A DNA stretch of 64,000 bases from the NCBI RefSeq assembly GCF_019711435.1, contig NZ_JAIGNK010000002.1:124001-188000 (forward strand). The letters run 5' to 3'. This stretch comes from Qipengyuania polymorpha (GTDB lineage Bacteria > Pseudomonadota > Alphaproteobacteria > Sphingomonadales > Sphingomonadaceae). A program made the position numbers and the translations under genes. The notes beneath the pieces were generated by a model. It was not told the DNA's origin, ran no database searches, and was given only the letters and a program-made list of their open reading frames with translations. Positions 25,276 through 32,641 of the stretch are shown piece by piece. Numbering within the stretch: the first letter of the stretch is position 1; each line of letters opens with the position of its first letter.

Positions 25276-25953
25276 CTAGGCCAGCGCCGCGTCGCTGACG
25301 AAGGCGTTGGTCTTGCGCTCCTGACCGAAGGTGCTGGTCGGGCCGTGGCCGGGGATGAAGGTCACATCGTCCCCCAGCGGCCAGAGCTTCTTGGTGATCG
25401 CATCGATGAGGTCCTGGTGGTTGCCCATCGGGAAATCGGTGCGCCCGATGCTCCCCTGGAACAGCACGTCGCCGACCACGGCAAATTTGCTCGGGCGGTG
25501 GAAGAAAACGACGTGACCGGGGGTGTGGCCGGGGCAATGGATGACCTCCAGCGTCAACTCGCCCACTGTCACCGTGTCGCCATCCTCCAGCCAGCGATCG
25601 GGTTCGAAGACCTGACCGTTCACACCGTAGCGCGCACCATCCTCGTCGAGGCGGCTGATCCAGAAGCGGTCGGCCTCTTGCGGGCCTTCGATGCGCAGGC
25701 CCAGTTCCTTGGCGAGAATTCCCGCCTCGCCGCAATGGTCGATATGGCCGTGGGTGATGAGGATTTTTTCCAGCTCGACCCCGGTTTGCTTTACCGCCGC
25801 CTTGAGCTTCTCGAGATCACCGCCCGGATCGATCAGCGCGCCCTTGTTGGTGGCGGTGCACCAGACCAGCGAGCAATTCTGCTGGAGCGGGGTCACCGGC
25901 ACGATGCCGGCTTTCATCGGGGGCGTGGCGGGCGTAGCGATTGTTTCGGTCAT
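25276..25953 (-). CDS. Metallo-beta-lactamase-fold hydrolase (glyoxalase II-like)
   Basis: A 225-aa cytoplasmic hydrolase of the MBL fold. Metal ligands are in THGHIDHCG (HxHxDH), CPGHTPGH, VVGDVLF (bridging D) and IPGHGP. This spacing fits the YcbL/glyoxalase II-like group acting on thioesters such as S-lactoylglutathione. The frame is open far upstream, but ATG 25953 (MTETIATPATPPMKAG) begins the fold. It is divergent from the cytochrome gene with an 86-base gap. Confidence 0.9.
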   Translation of the reverse strand: MTETIATPATPPMKAGIVPVTPLQQNCSLVWCTATNKGALIDPGGDLEKLKAAVKQTGVELEKILITHGHIDHCGEAGILAKELGLRIEGPQEADRFWISRLDEDGARYGVNGQVFEPDRWLEDGDTVTVGELTLEVIHCPGHTPGHVVFFHRPSKFAVVGDVLFQGSIGRTDFPMGNHQDLIDAITKKLWPLGDDVTFIPGHGPTSTFGQERKTNAFVSDAALA

Positions 25954-26039
25954 GCGCGTGGAGATGCGTTGCTTCTTGATTCGAAACAAGGGTTGCTGGC
26001 AAAGCCCTTGCAGTCGCAGAAATCCGAGGAGACCCCCAT

Positions 26040-26405
26040 ATGCGAAATTACCCGCTTGCCGTCGCCATGCTGATGGGTCTCGCTGGATGCCAGACGGCGG
26101 ATATGGCGCCCGAAACTCCGGACCTGGCCGAGGGACATCGAGAGGTCCCGATATATGTCGAGGCGATTTGTGCCGATTGCCACGCAGTGACGGCCGATAC
26201 GATTTCACTCAACCCGCAGGCACCCGGCTTTGCCGATATCGCCAACAGCCCCGGTGTGACACACGATACGCTGGTCACCTTCCTCTCCGACGCGCACAAT
26301 TACCCGCTGCAGATGGATGTCGACCTCGACGAGGAGGATATCGAGGTCATCGCCGATTACATCGTCACGCTGCAATCGGACGATTACCACAAGACCCCGT
26401 CGTAA
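26040..26405 (+). CDS. Small c-type cytochrome lipoprotein
   Basis: A 121-aa exported protein with a lipobox (MGLAGC), a single haem-attachment motif CADCH and a later methionine (YPLQMDVDLDEEDIEVIADYIVTL) that could be the sixth ligand. It is thus a membrane-anchored monohaem cytochrome c for periplasmic electron transfer; the redox partner is unknown. ATG 26040 has GGAGAC 7 bases upstream. The stop is 6 bases from that of the next gene on minus. Confidence 0.88.
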   Translation: MRNYPLAVAMLMGLAGCQTADMAPETPDLAEGHREVPIYVEAICADCHAVTADTISLNPQAPGFADIANSPGVTHDTLVTFLSDAHNYPLQMDVDLDEEDIEVIADYIVTLQSDDYHKTPS

Positions 26406-26411
26406 ACGCTC

Positions 26412-26741
26412 CTAGCGCGTCTGGAAGTCGACGATGCGGCCATCCTCGCGGAAAACGCAGGTAAACTCGTCGCGGTCGTAGTCGCGCGTCTCGATGCGTC
26501 CGTATACGAAGACATAATCGCGCCCCTGCTGGTCGACGCGCTCGACATTCACGCGCCCGAAGCGCGAGGCTTCGCGGCCGCAGGCCTCGACGGCAGCGCG
26601 CTCGAAATCGCCGCGTGCATCGTAGCCATAGTTGTTGCCGCCACCTAGGATGTCGCCAAGCAGGCCGCCATTGCCATAGCTGGCACAGCCGCCGAGCATG
26701 ACGGTGCCGGCAAGCGCTGCGGGGATAAGGGCTCTATGCAT
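26412..26741 (-). CDS. Small lipoprotein
   Basis: A 109-aa precursor with a lipobox (VMLGGC), a glycine/asparagine-rich linker (LLGDILGGGNNYGYDARGD) and a short folded part with a hydrophobic-charged alternation (VEACGREASRFGRVNVERVDQQGRDYVFVYGRIETRDYDRDEFTC). No named family. ATG 26741 has GAGGAGAG about 6 bases upstream; the open frame before it is not coding. A weak stress-promoter-like match exists upstream (GGAAC at 26818-26822 on minus, N16, then CGTA instead of CGTT). Confidence 0.78.
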   Translation of the reverse strand: MHRALIPAALAGTVMLGGCASYGNGGLLGDILGGGNNYGYDARGDFERAAVEACGREASRFGRVNVERVDQQGRDYVFVYGRIETRDYDRDEFTCVFREDGRIVDFQTR

Positions 26742-26851
26742 GTACTCTCTCCTCTGCCCCCGGGCATGCCGGTCTTCATGCGGGGTGTTGGAAGAGATAC
26801 GGGCGCAGCAACCGATTGTTCCTGCGGTGGAAAGCTTCATCGATTATGCGT

Positions 26852-27376
26852 TTAAGGCGTCCACCAGGACTTCATCTCGTCATACACATTGTCACGCATC
26901 CAGCGATGCGGGTCGGCGACGTAATGCGCATTCCCAACTCTGCCCTCGCACAAGACGCGCTCGAGATGGGTCGGAATCCCCATGATTTTCGGACGACCAT
27001 GGCGACCGGGACTTGCCGGAGTGAAATCATCCCGCACCGGATGGCGGGTAAAGCGCGGATCACCTGCTGGATCGACAACCCGGCGACGTCCGGCTTCGCT
27101 AATCGTGATCGACCGTATCTGGACCTCACTCGTGCCGCACCATAAACGGTATTGCCTACGGCCCTCGATAAGATTTCCGTTATGCAAATTGTATCCGAGA
27201 TCCACGACTTCGACCTCGATCGGACTCGTTCCCTTTTCGAGGCTCGGAATGTGGATGAATTTGCCTCGCATGGTGCCATCCAGATGCAGCCATTCGCCGG
27301 CCTCTTTTTCGGCAGGAACACACGCCGCAAGCACAACCAATGCCGCAGTTACGAAGCTGAACAGTTTTCGGGTCAC
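26852..27376 (-). CDS. Lipoprotein of unknown function, coupled to S24 repressor gene
   Basis: A 174-aa lipoprotein precursor: TRKLFSFVTAALVVLAACVPAEKE gives a lipobox (VLAAC). The mature part has paired cysteines (RLWCGTSE ... RVLCEGRV) and ends in WWTP; no family recognised. The start is GTG at 27376, which forms a GTGA overlap with the stop of the S24 gene and is preceded by AAAGGAGGGAGG. It is therefore translated from the repressor transcript. Confidence 0.75.
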   Translation of the reverse strand: MTRKLFSFVTAALVVLAACVPAEKEAGEWLHLDGTMRGKFIHIPSLEKGTSPIEVEVVDLGYNLHNGNLIEGRRQYRLWCGTSEVQIRSITISEAGRRRVVDPAGDPRFTRHPVRDDFTPASPGRHGRPKIMGIPTHLERVLCEGRVGNAHYVADPHRWMRDNVYDEMKSWWTP

Positions 27377-28011
27377 ACCCTCCCTCCTTTCCATACCACG
27401 CGGCCGACAATCTCCACCTCGCCGCGCCCGAGTTCGATCGGGGCATAGGCCTTGTTAGCGCTGATGAGGGTGATGCGGCCCGGGGCGCTGGCCTGCACCT
27501 GCTTTACGTGGAGCGTGTCGCCTATGCGCACGACATGGATGCCCTCGCCGCTGCGCTTGTGGCGGTCGACGAATATCTCGTCACCGCTGCGCAACGTCGG
27601 CTCCATGCTGTCGCCCTCGACGCGGATGGCGGTGAGGTCGGCGCCCTCCAGTCCCATTTCGCGCAACCAGCGGCGCGAGAAGCGGAAGGCGTCGAAGGAT
27701 ATTTCCTCGGCTGAGAAGGCACCCGGACCTGCGGAAGCGTCCAGTGCGAGCCGCGGGACTTCGATGAAATCTCCTGATTCGCGCGCCGGTCGAACATCGG
27801 GGTCGGCACCCAACTCCACTTCGTCCACGCCGAAGAATTCCGCCAGCCTACGCCGGTCGGCCTCCTCCAGCTTGCGCGGGCTACCCTTGCGCACAAATTG
27901 CTGCAAGTAGCTGGGATTACGTCCCAACATGGCAGAAAGCGAGGCGAGACTCGTGCGTGCCTGCTCGGTCAATTCGACCAGTCTTGCGCGCTCGGGGCTC
28001 ATGTCTGCCAT
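27373..28011 (-). CDS. S24-family XRE-type repressor (phage repressor-like)
   Basis: A 212-aa regulator. An N-terminal helix-turn-helix (SLASLSAMLGRNPSYLQQFVRKGSPRKL) is joined to an S24 peptidase domain with the catalytic serine in VEGDSMEPTL and lysine in HVKQVQ, as in LexA, CI and related chromosomal repressors. Such proteins cleave themselves under stress or serve as non-cleaving regulators. There is no phage near it. A set of four TAGGA/TCCTA half-sites lies 74 bases upstream of its start, consistent with self-regulation. The lipoprotein gene overlaps its end. Confidence 0.9.
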   Translation of the reverse strand: MADMSPERARLVELTEQARTSLASLSAMLGRNPSYLQQFVRKGSPRKLEEADRRRLAEFFGVDEVELGADPDVRPARESGDFIEVPRLALDASAGPGAFSAEEISFDAFRFSRRWLREMGLEGADLTAIRVEGDSMEPTLRSGDEIFVDRHKRSGEGIHVVRIGDTLHVKQVQASAPGRITLISANKAYAPIELGRGEVEIVGRVVWKGGRV

Positions 28012-28084
28012 GCCTCAATCCTTCCTCGGCCCTTTATTCGCCACGCCGAAAACCGGTAGCGAAAGAGGACCCATGCGAGAAAAT

Positions 28085-28119
28085 TCCTATAGCATAGGAT
28101 TTTTCCTAGACAAGTAGGA
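28085..28119. promoter_or_regulatory. Operator array: four alternating TCCTA/TAGGA half-sites
   Basis: TCCTA at 28085-28089, TAGGA at 28095-28099, TCCTA at 28104-28108 and TAGGA at 28115-28119. Start-to-start steps are 10, 9 and 11 bases, that is one helical turn each. Neighbouring half-sites form inverted repeats. The array lies in the divergent gap between the S24 repressor gene and the small gene at 28190, so binding could control both. Probable binder: the S24 repressor itself (inferred). Confidence 0.65.
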
Positions 28120-28189
28120 TTTTGAGTGGAACGAATCGAGAACGCGGCGAGCGATTCGCCAATCGGACCAAGCCAAGGGGAGCACCGAA

Positions 28190-28402
28190 ATGCTAATCCG
28201 TTCCATCGAAAAATTCCTGCGGGCGCACGATATGCCGCCAACGAAATTCGGCCGCCTCGCCGCGCACGACCCGCGCTTCGTGCTCGACCTGCGCATGGGC
28301 CGCGAACCGCGCAGCCAGACCGAGGCGCGCATCCGCGGGTTCATGTCGGGCTTCGAAGCCGCCCGCACCGATGCCTGCCGGGAGATTGCCCATGTCCGGT
28401 GA
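28190..28402 (+). CDS. Small DNA-binding-like protein
   Basis: A 70-aa protein; residues 5-50 (SIEKFLRAHDMPPTKFGRLAAHDPRFVLDLRMGREPRSQTEARIRGFM) have the spacing of a helix-turn-helix of the phage-repressor/XRE kind. The function is unknown. ATG 28190 has GGGGAG about 8 bases upstream. It is divergent from the S24 gene across the operator array and overlaps the next gene by 11 bases. Confidence 0.75.
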   Translation: MLIRSIEKFLRAHDMPPTKFGRLAAHDPRFVLDLRMGREPRSQTEARIRGFMSGFEAARTDACREIAHVR

Positions 28403-28745
28403 AGGAAAGCCCCCTCGCCCGCCGCGCGCACGCCGCTCTGCCGGTGACAAGCTGCGCACCGCGCTGATGGTGCTGTCCGAGCATCAGGGTCAGGTCATCA
28501 CCCACACCGAGAAGGCCTGGGCCAGCATCACCTTCGCCGGCACGCGGCACAGCGTTTCGCTTCTCTTCGCGGGCGAGGATGCGGTTTGCGCAGGCGAACG
28601 CTTCATCGCCGCACTCCCCGAGCACGAATTCGCCATCCCCGGCCAACTGGTTGCCGACGCAGGTATCGTTGAGGTCGAACATCGCCTTTCCCCCAGCCCC
28701 CGGCTGGTCTTGCAATGCGACTTGCTGCTGCTCGAGGATGCCTGA
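28392..28745 (+). CDS. Conserved small protein of unknown function
   Basis: A 117-aa soluble protein with a basic N-terminus (MSGEGKPPRPPRARRSAGDKLR) and a folded rest (LMVLSEHQGQVITHTEKAWASITFAGTRHSVSLLF, AGERFIAALPEHEF, VEVEHRLSPSPRLVLQCDLLLLED). No family recognised. ATG 28392 overlaps the stop of the small HTH-like gene, so both are coupled. The stop directly adjoins the stop of the dehydrogenase on the other strand. Confidence 0.75.
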   Translation: MSGEGKPPRPPRARRSAGDKLRTALMVLSEHQGQVITHTEKAWASITFAGTRHSVSLLFAGEDAVCAGERFIAALPEHEFAIPGQLVADAGIVEVEHRLSPSPRLVLQCDLLLLEDA

Positions 28746-29684
28746 CTAATAGCCCGCGGCAAGGTTCATTTGCGGGCTCACCGGCTCACCCCCGTTCCAG
28801 CGTTCGAGGTTCTCGATGAACCGGTCGGCCGAGCGCTGGAACATCTTGGTCTGCGCGCGTCCCGAGAGATGCATGGTGACCTGCGCATTATCGAGGCTCC
28901 ACAGCGGATGATCCTCAGGCAGCGGCTCGGGATCGGTGACATCAAGCAGAGCGGCCTCGATGGTCTTGGCTTCAAGTGCCGCGACAAGGTCGTCCTGCTT
29001 CACGACGTCGCCGCGCGCGATATTCACCAGCACGGCGTTGGGACGCATGGCGGCTAGTTCGATTTCGCCGATCATGTGGCGAGTCTCGTCGGTTGATGGC
29101 ACGGCGAGAATGACCCAGTCGAACTCGCCCAGTTTCTCGCGCCATTCGCCGGGCCGAAGCGCGCCCTCGCCGCCCGAGCGGCGGACCGGGGTCACGGTCA
29201 TGTCGAACGCCTCGAGACGCGTCTTGATCAGGCTGCCGATGGCGCCGAGGCCCAACATCAGCACCCGTTCGCCCGCAAGTTCGCGCTTGCCGGGGCTGTC
29301 GAGCAGCCATTCCTTGCGCTCCTGCGCGCGAACGACTTCGCGATAGCCCTTGGCGTGCGCAAGCATCAGCATGACGACATATTCGGCGATGGTGATGGCG
29401 TTGATGCCGACCCCATTCGTGACCGTCACGCCGCGTTCCGCAAGCAGGTCGAGCGGCATGAAATCGAGGCCAGCGTAGATCGAATTGAGCCATCTGAGGT
29501 TCGTCGCGGCGGTCGCGATTTCGGCCATCGGCTCCTTCTCATTGAGGTCGAACCAGCCGATCTCCGCCTCCGGAGCGAACTCCAGCGCCTGCTCCTTGGT
29601 CATGAACCACATGGGCTCGACCCAGTCGGGCAGGCGCGGCTCCACCAGCGGGCGGATCAGGGCGGACATCACGGCTTTGGTCAT
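28746..29684 (-). CDS. D-isomer-specific 2-hydroxyacid dehydrogenase family protein
   Basis: A 312-aa NAD(P)-dependent dehydrogenase. The nucleotide fold is LMLGLGAIGSLI (GxGxxG), and catalytic residues are in NIARGDVV (Arg), DVTDPEPLPEDHPLW (Glu) and VTMHLSGRAQ (His). The substrate, perhaps glyoxylate or a hydroxypyruvate-like acid, cannot be fixed. ATG 29684 (MTKAVMSALIRPLVEPRL) has AAGGAGAG upstream; the frame before it is not coding. It follows cysS on minus, with a REP-like element between. Confidence 0.9.
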   Translation of the reverse strand: MTKAVMSALIRPLVEPRLPDWVEPMWFMTKEQALEFAPEAEIGWFDLNEKEPMAEIATAATNLRWLNSIYAGLDFMPLDLLAERGVTVTNGVGINAITIAEYVVMLMLAHAKGYREVVRAQERKEWLLDSPGKRELAGERVLMLGLGAIGSLIKTRLEAFDMTVTPVRRSGGEGALRPGEWREKLGEFDWVILAVPSTDETRHMIGEIELAAMRPNAVLVNIARGDVVKQDDLVAALEAKTIEAALLDVTDPEPLPEDHPLWSLDNAQVTMHLSGRAQTKMFQRSADRFIENLERWNGGEPVSPQMNLAAGY

Positions 29685-29715
29685 GCGGGGGACTCTCCTT
29701 GTCGAGTCCCTAGCC

Positions 29716-29777
29716 GTTCGTGTCGAGCGAAGTCGAGACACGTTGTGCGACCGCTTCTCGACTTCGCTCGAAGCGAA
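29716..29777. repeat. REP-like paired palindrome
   Basis: A 16-base unit TCGAGCGAAGTCGAGA (29723-29738) is repeated perfectly in inverse orientation at 29756-29771. Each arm also forms its own hairpin with its own outer stem: CGTGTC with GACACG (29719-29742), and CGCTTC with GAAGCG (29753-29774). This is the form of intercistronic REP doublets, which can stabilise upstream RNA. It lies between cysS and the dehydrogenase gene. Confidence 0.75.
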
Positions 29778-29786
29778 TGGAAGCTG

Positions 29787-31235
29787 TTAGACCAGCTTCC
29801 ACTCCCAGCCGAGCGGATCGCCGTCCATCACCTCGACGCCCTTGGCGGCAAGGCTGGCGCGGATGGCATCGCTAGTGGCGTAATCCTTCTCCACCTTTGC
29901 TTCCTTGCGGCGGAGGATTTCGGCTTCGATTTCGACCTCGGTTATTTCCGCCGATTTCGGGCGAATACGGAGGGCTTCGCGGGTCAGGCCGAAAAGGTCG
30001 AGACCCAGCACGCGGTCCATGTCCTCGACCACGGCACGTTTCACGCCGCCATCGACCTTCTTGACCGCCAGCGCCTCTTCCAGCGCGACCAGCGCGACGG
30101 AGGTGTTGAGGTCGTCGGAAATGGCGGCGGCGAATTTCTCGCGCATTGGGGCGAACTTCTGGTGCGAGGGGTCGCCAGTCAGTTCGTCCTTCAGCCGCTC
30201 GACCTGCATGACGATGCGCTTCAGGCGTGTTAGCGCGGCCTGCAAGCCCTCCCAGCTGAACTCCAGCTCGCTGCGGTAATGTGCCTGCAGGCACATCATG
30301 CGGTAGGCGAGCGGGTGGTAGCCCTTGTCGATAAGCAGTTGCAGGCGCAGGAATTCGCCCGCGCTCTTCGACATCTTGCCGCTGCGTTCGACGAGGAAGT
30401 TGTTGTGCATCCAGATGCGCGCGCCGCTGTTCTCGGCCTCGCCAAGCCCGCCCGTGCAGCAATGCGCCTGGTTTTGCGCGATCTCGTTCGGGTGGTGGAT
30501 CTCGCGGTGGTCGATGCCGCCGGTGTGGATGTCGAAGGGGAAGCCAAGCAGCTTGCCGCCCATCACCGAGCATTCGAGGTGCCAGCCCGGCGCGCCCTTG
30601 CCCCACGGGGAATCCCATTCCATTTGCCGCGTCTCGCCAGCCGGGGTCTTGCGCCAGATCGCGAAATCGGCGGCGTTGCGCTTGCCCTCGACCGTGTCGA
30701 TCCGGCCTTCGCCCTCTTCGGTGACGGCGCGGGCTAACTTGCCGTAATCCTCGATAGTCGAGACGTCGAAGTAGAGCCCGCTCTCAAGCTCGTAGCAGTG
30801 CTTGTCCGCGATGCCCTTCGCGAAGTCGATCATTTCGTCGATGTAATCGGTGGCGACCGACCACTTGGCCGGCTGGCGGATGTTCAGCGCCTTCACATCG
30901 GCCCAATAGGCTTCGGTATAATGCTTCGCGATGTCCCAGATCGACTGCGCCTTCTCCGCAGCCATCTTCTCCATCTTGTCCTCGCCCTCGTCGGCATCGT
31001 CGGTGAGATGGCCGACGTCGGTGATGTTAATTATGTGAGTGAGGTCGTAGCCCTTCCAGCTCAGCGTACGGCCGAGCACGTCGGCGAAGACATAGGCGCG
31101 CATATTGCCGATGTGAGGGTAATTGTAGACCGTCGGCCCGCAGGTATAGACGCGCGCCTCGCCCGGATGGACGGGGGTGAAGGTCTCGGTCTCGCGGGTA
31201 AGCGAGTTGAACAGCTTGAGCGGCGTTTCGGTCAT
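29787..31235 (-). CDS. cysS: Cysteinyl-tRNA synthetase
   Basis: A 482-aa class I synthetase charging tRNA-Cys. The HIGH motif is PHIGN in CGPTVYNYPHIGNMRAY, the zinc ligands are C in CGPT, C in LECS and H in HHPNE, and KMSKS is in GKMSKSAG. ATG 31235 (MTETPLKLFNSLTRE) is the family start; the frame upstream is not coding. It is divergent from a small lipoprotein gene. The REP-like element follows its stop. Confidence 0.97.
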   Translation of the reverse strand: MTETPLKLFNSLTRETETFTPVHPGEARVYTCGPTVYNYPHIGNMRAYVFADVLGRTLSWKGYDLTHIINITDVGHLTDDADEGEDKMEKMAAEKAQSIWDIAKHYTEAYWADVKALNIRQPAKWSVATDYIDEMIDFAKGIADKHCYELESGLYFDVSTIEDYGKLARAVTEEGEGRIDTVEGKRNAADFAIWRKTPAGETRQMEWDSPWGKGAPGWHLECSVMGGKLLGFPFDIHTGGIDHREIHHPNEIAQNQAHCCTGGLGEAENSGARIWMHNNFLVERSGKMSKSAGEFLRLQLLIDKGYHPLAYRMMCLQAHYRSELEFSWEGLQAALTRLKRIVMQVERLKDELTGDPSHQKFAPMREKFAAAISDDLNTSVALVALEEALAVKKVDGGVKRAVVEDMDRVLGLDLFGLTREALRIRPKSAEITEVEIEAEILRRKEAKVEKDYATSDAIRASLAAKGVEVMDGDPLGWEWKLV

Positions 31236-31282
31236 GCGCGCGGCCTTGCCAATCGCGGCCCGCCTGCGCAAGAGTGCGCGCA

Positions 31283-31654
31283 ATGTCGCACCGCCTATCA
31301 TTGCCTATCCTGGCCCTCGCCTCCCTGCTCGCAATTTCTGCCTGTTCGCAAGATCCGAGCTTGCATGTCGGCGTTGCCGCCGATCGTTGCGTGGTCAGCC
31401 ACGAGGGCGAAACCTATGACGGAAACTGCCGCGCCGACGGGGAACCGGCCATAGGCCTCGGCATGGTACGTTCCGACCAGAGCGAGTTCGTGCCGGGCAT
31501 CATCGCCGTGACGCTCACGCAAACTGCTCCCGGATTGGGCGAGGTTTACGCGCTCGGGCAGACAGGAAATGAAATCTATTTGGGGTCCGTTCAGCAGGAA
31601 GCGAGCGAGCCGGCCTGCTGGAAGGGCAGCAACCTACGTATCTGCCGCTACTGA
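31283..31654 (+). CDS. Small lipoprotein of unknown function
   Basis: A 123-aa precursor with a lipobox (LLAISAC) and four cysteines in the mature part (DRCVVSHEG, GNCRADGE, PACWKGS, RICRY), likely two disulfides. No family recognised. ATG 31283 is used; GTG 31274 is a possible alternative three codons upstream. It is divergent from cysS and ends 4 bases from the nitroreductase stop. Confidence 0.72.
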   Translation: MSHRLSLPILALASLLAISACSQDPSLHVGVAADRCVVSHEGETYDGNCRADGEPAIGLGMVRSDQSEFVPGIIAVTLTQTAPGLGEVYALGQTGNEIYLGSVQQEASEPACWKGSNLRICRY

Positions 31655-31658
31655 GAGA

Positions 31659-32333
31659 TCAGTTCCAGCCTTCCCAGCGCACGGACTCGTCCAGCGGGGC
31701 GCGTTTCACGTCGAAATTGTTCACCGGCGCCTCTGCATCGCGGTAGCCGATGGCCATGCCGCAGAAGAAGATGTGGTCATCGGGAATATCGACAACCTCG
31801 CGGATTTGCGGGGAATAGACCGCCCAGGCTTCCTGGAAACAACAGTCGAGCCCCTCCTCGCGCAGCAGCAGGGCGATGGTCTGGAGCCACATGCCGATAT
31901 CGCTCCACTGCGGCGGTCCCATGTATTTGGGCGTGTGGACCAGCATCAGCACCGGCGCCCCGAAGGCGCGGAAATTCTCGGCGAACCACATGAGGCGCTT
32001 GCCCTTCTCCTCGCGGCTGATGCCGAGCGCGCCGTAAAGGTCCTCGCCCACGCCGAAGCGGCGATCCTCATAGGCTCCGTCGAGCTCGGGCGGGTAGATA
32101 TGGTACTCGGGCTTGTGCGCCTCGCGCCCCTTGGGAAATTCCTGCGCAATCCGCGCGAACAGCGCCTGCATCGGCTCACCGGTAAGGATGATGCCATGCC
32201 ACGGCTGCGTATTCCCGCCCGAAGGCGCCCGCTGCGCTTTTTCGAGCACGCGAGTGAGCATGTCGCGGTCGACGGGCTGGTCGGTGAATTTGCGGATCGA
32301 GCGGCGAGACCGGACGGCTTCTGTCGGGGTCAC
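31659..32333 (-). CDS. Nitroreductase-family flavoprotein
   Basis: A 224-aa FMN-dependent reductase. SRRSIRKFTDQPVD, RAPSGGNTQPWHGI and GLDCCFQEAWAVY-PQIREV are standard family blocks for FMN binding. The physiological acceptor is unknown. The start is GTG at 32333, forming a GTGA overlap with the stop of the upstream DUF7336-like gene, with AGGA 7 bases before; the TTG further upstream lies inside that gene. It is translationally coupled to it. Confidence 0.9.
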   Translation of the reverse strand: MTPTEAVRSRRSIRKFTDQPVDRDMLTRVLEKAQRAPSGGNTQPWHGIILTGEPMQALFARIAQEFPKGREAHKPEYHIYPPELDGAYEDRRFGVGEDLYGALGISREEKGKRLMWFAENFRAFGAPVLMLVHTPKYMGPPQWSDIGMWLQTIALLLREEGLDCCFQEAWAVYSPQIREVVDIPDDHIFFCGMAIGYRDAEAPVNNFDVKRAPLDESVRWEGWN

Positions 32334-32641
32334 TTCGTTTCCTGCTTTTTCGGTTGGCTCGTCCAATAGGGCAGATCAAAATACTCGGCTTCCGCATCCT
32401 TAGGTGGTGGGCCAACCTCACTATAGAAGCCCTCTTCCCAACCGGCGGCTAAGCCAAATCGTATCTCATCGATTTCGAAACCCTCCGGATAATCCTTGAA
32501 ACCAGGTTTCGACACCAGCTTGGAAACGACCTGCTCAGCTTCCTCGCGTGATTTATAGAATCCAATTACCAGCTCGGTATTATCACGATGCTCATATTCG
32601 CGCTCATAATAGACCTGAAAAATAGACTTCAAATCACTCAC
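32330..32641 (-). CDS. DUF7336-like small protein (accessory gene)
   Basis: A 103-aa soluble acidic protein. The middle, [40 protein letters not shown], resembles short DUF7336-type proteins of unknown role. It overlaps the cobT stop by ATGA and its own stop overlaps the GTG of the nitroreductase gene. It is AT-rich (22 of 60 bases G/C at 32581-32640), unlike both neighbours, which suggests transfer into the operon. Family name from pattern memory, low certainty. Confidence 0.7.
   Translation of the reverse strand: MSDLKSIFQVYYEREYEHRDNTELVIGFYKSREEAEQVVSKLVSKPGFKDYPEGFEIDEIRFGLAAGWEEGFYSEVGPPPKDAEAEYFDLPYWTSQPKKQETK

Noticed and set aside
26798-26822. Third EcfG-like site before the small lipoprotein at 26741 (GGAAC-N16-CGTA)
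   Set aside because: The last base of the -10 box does not match CGTT, so it is kept only as a weak note.
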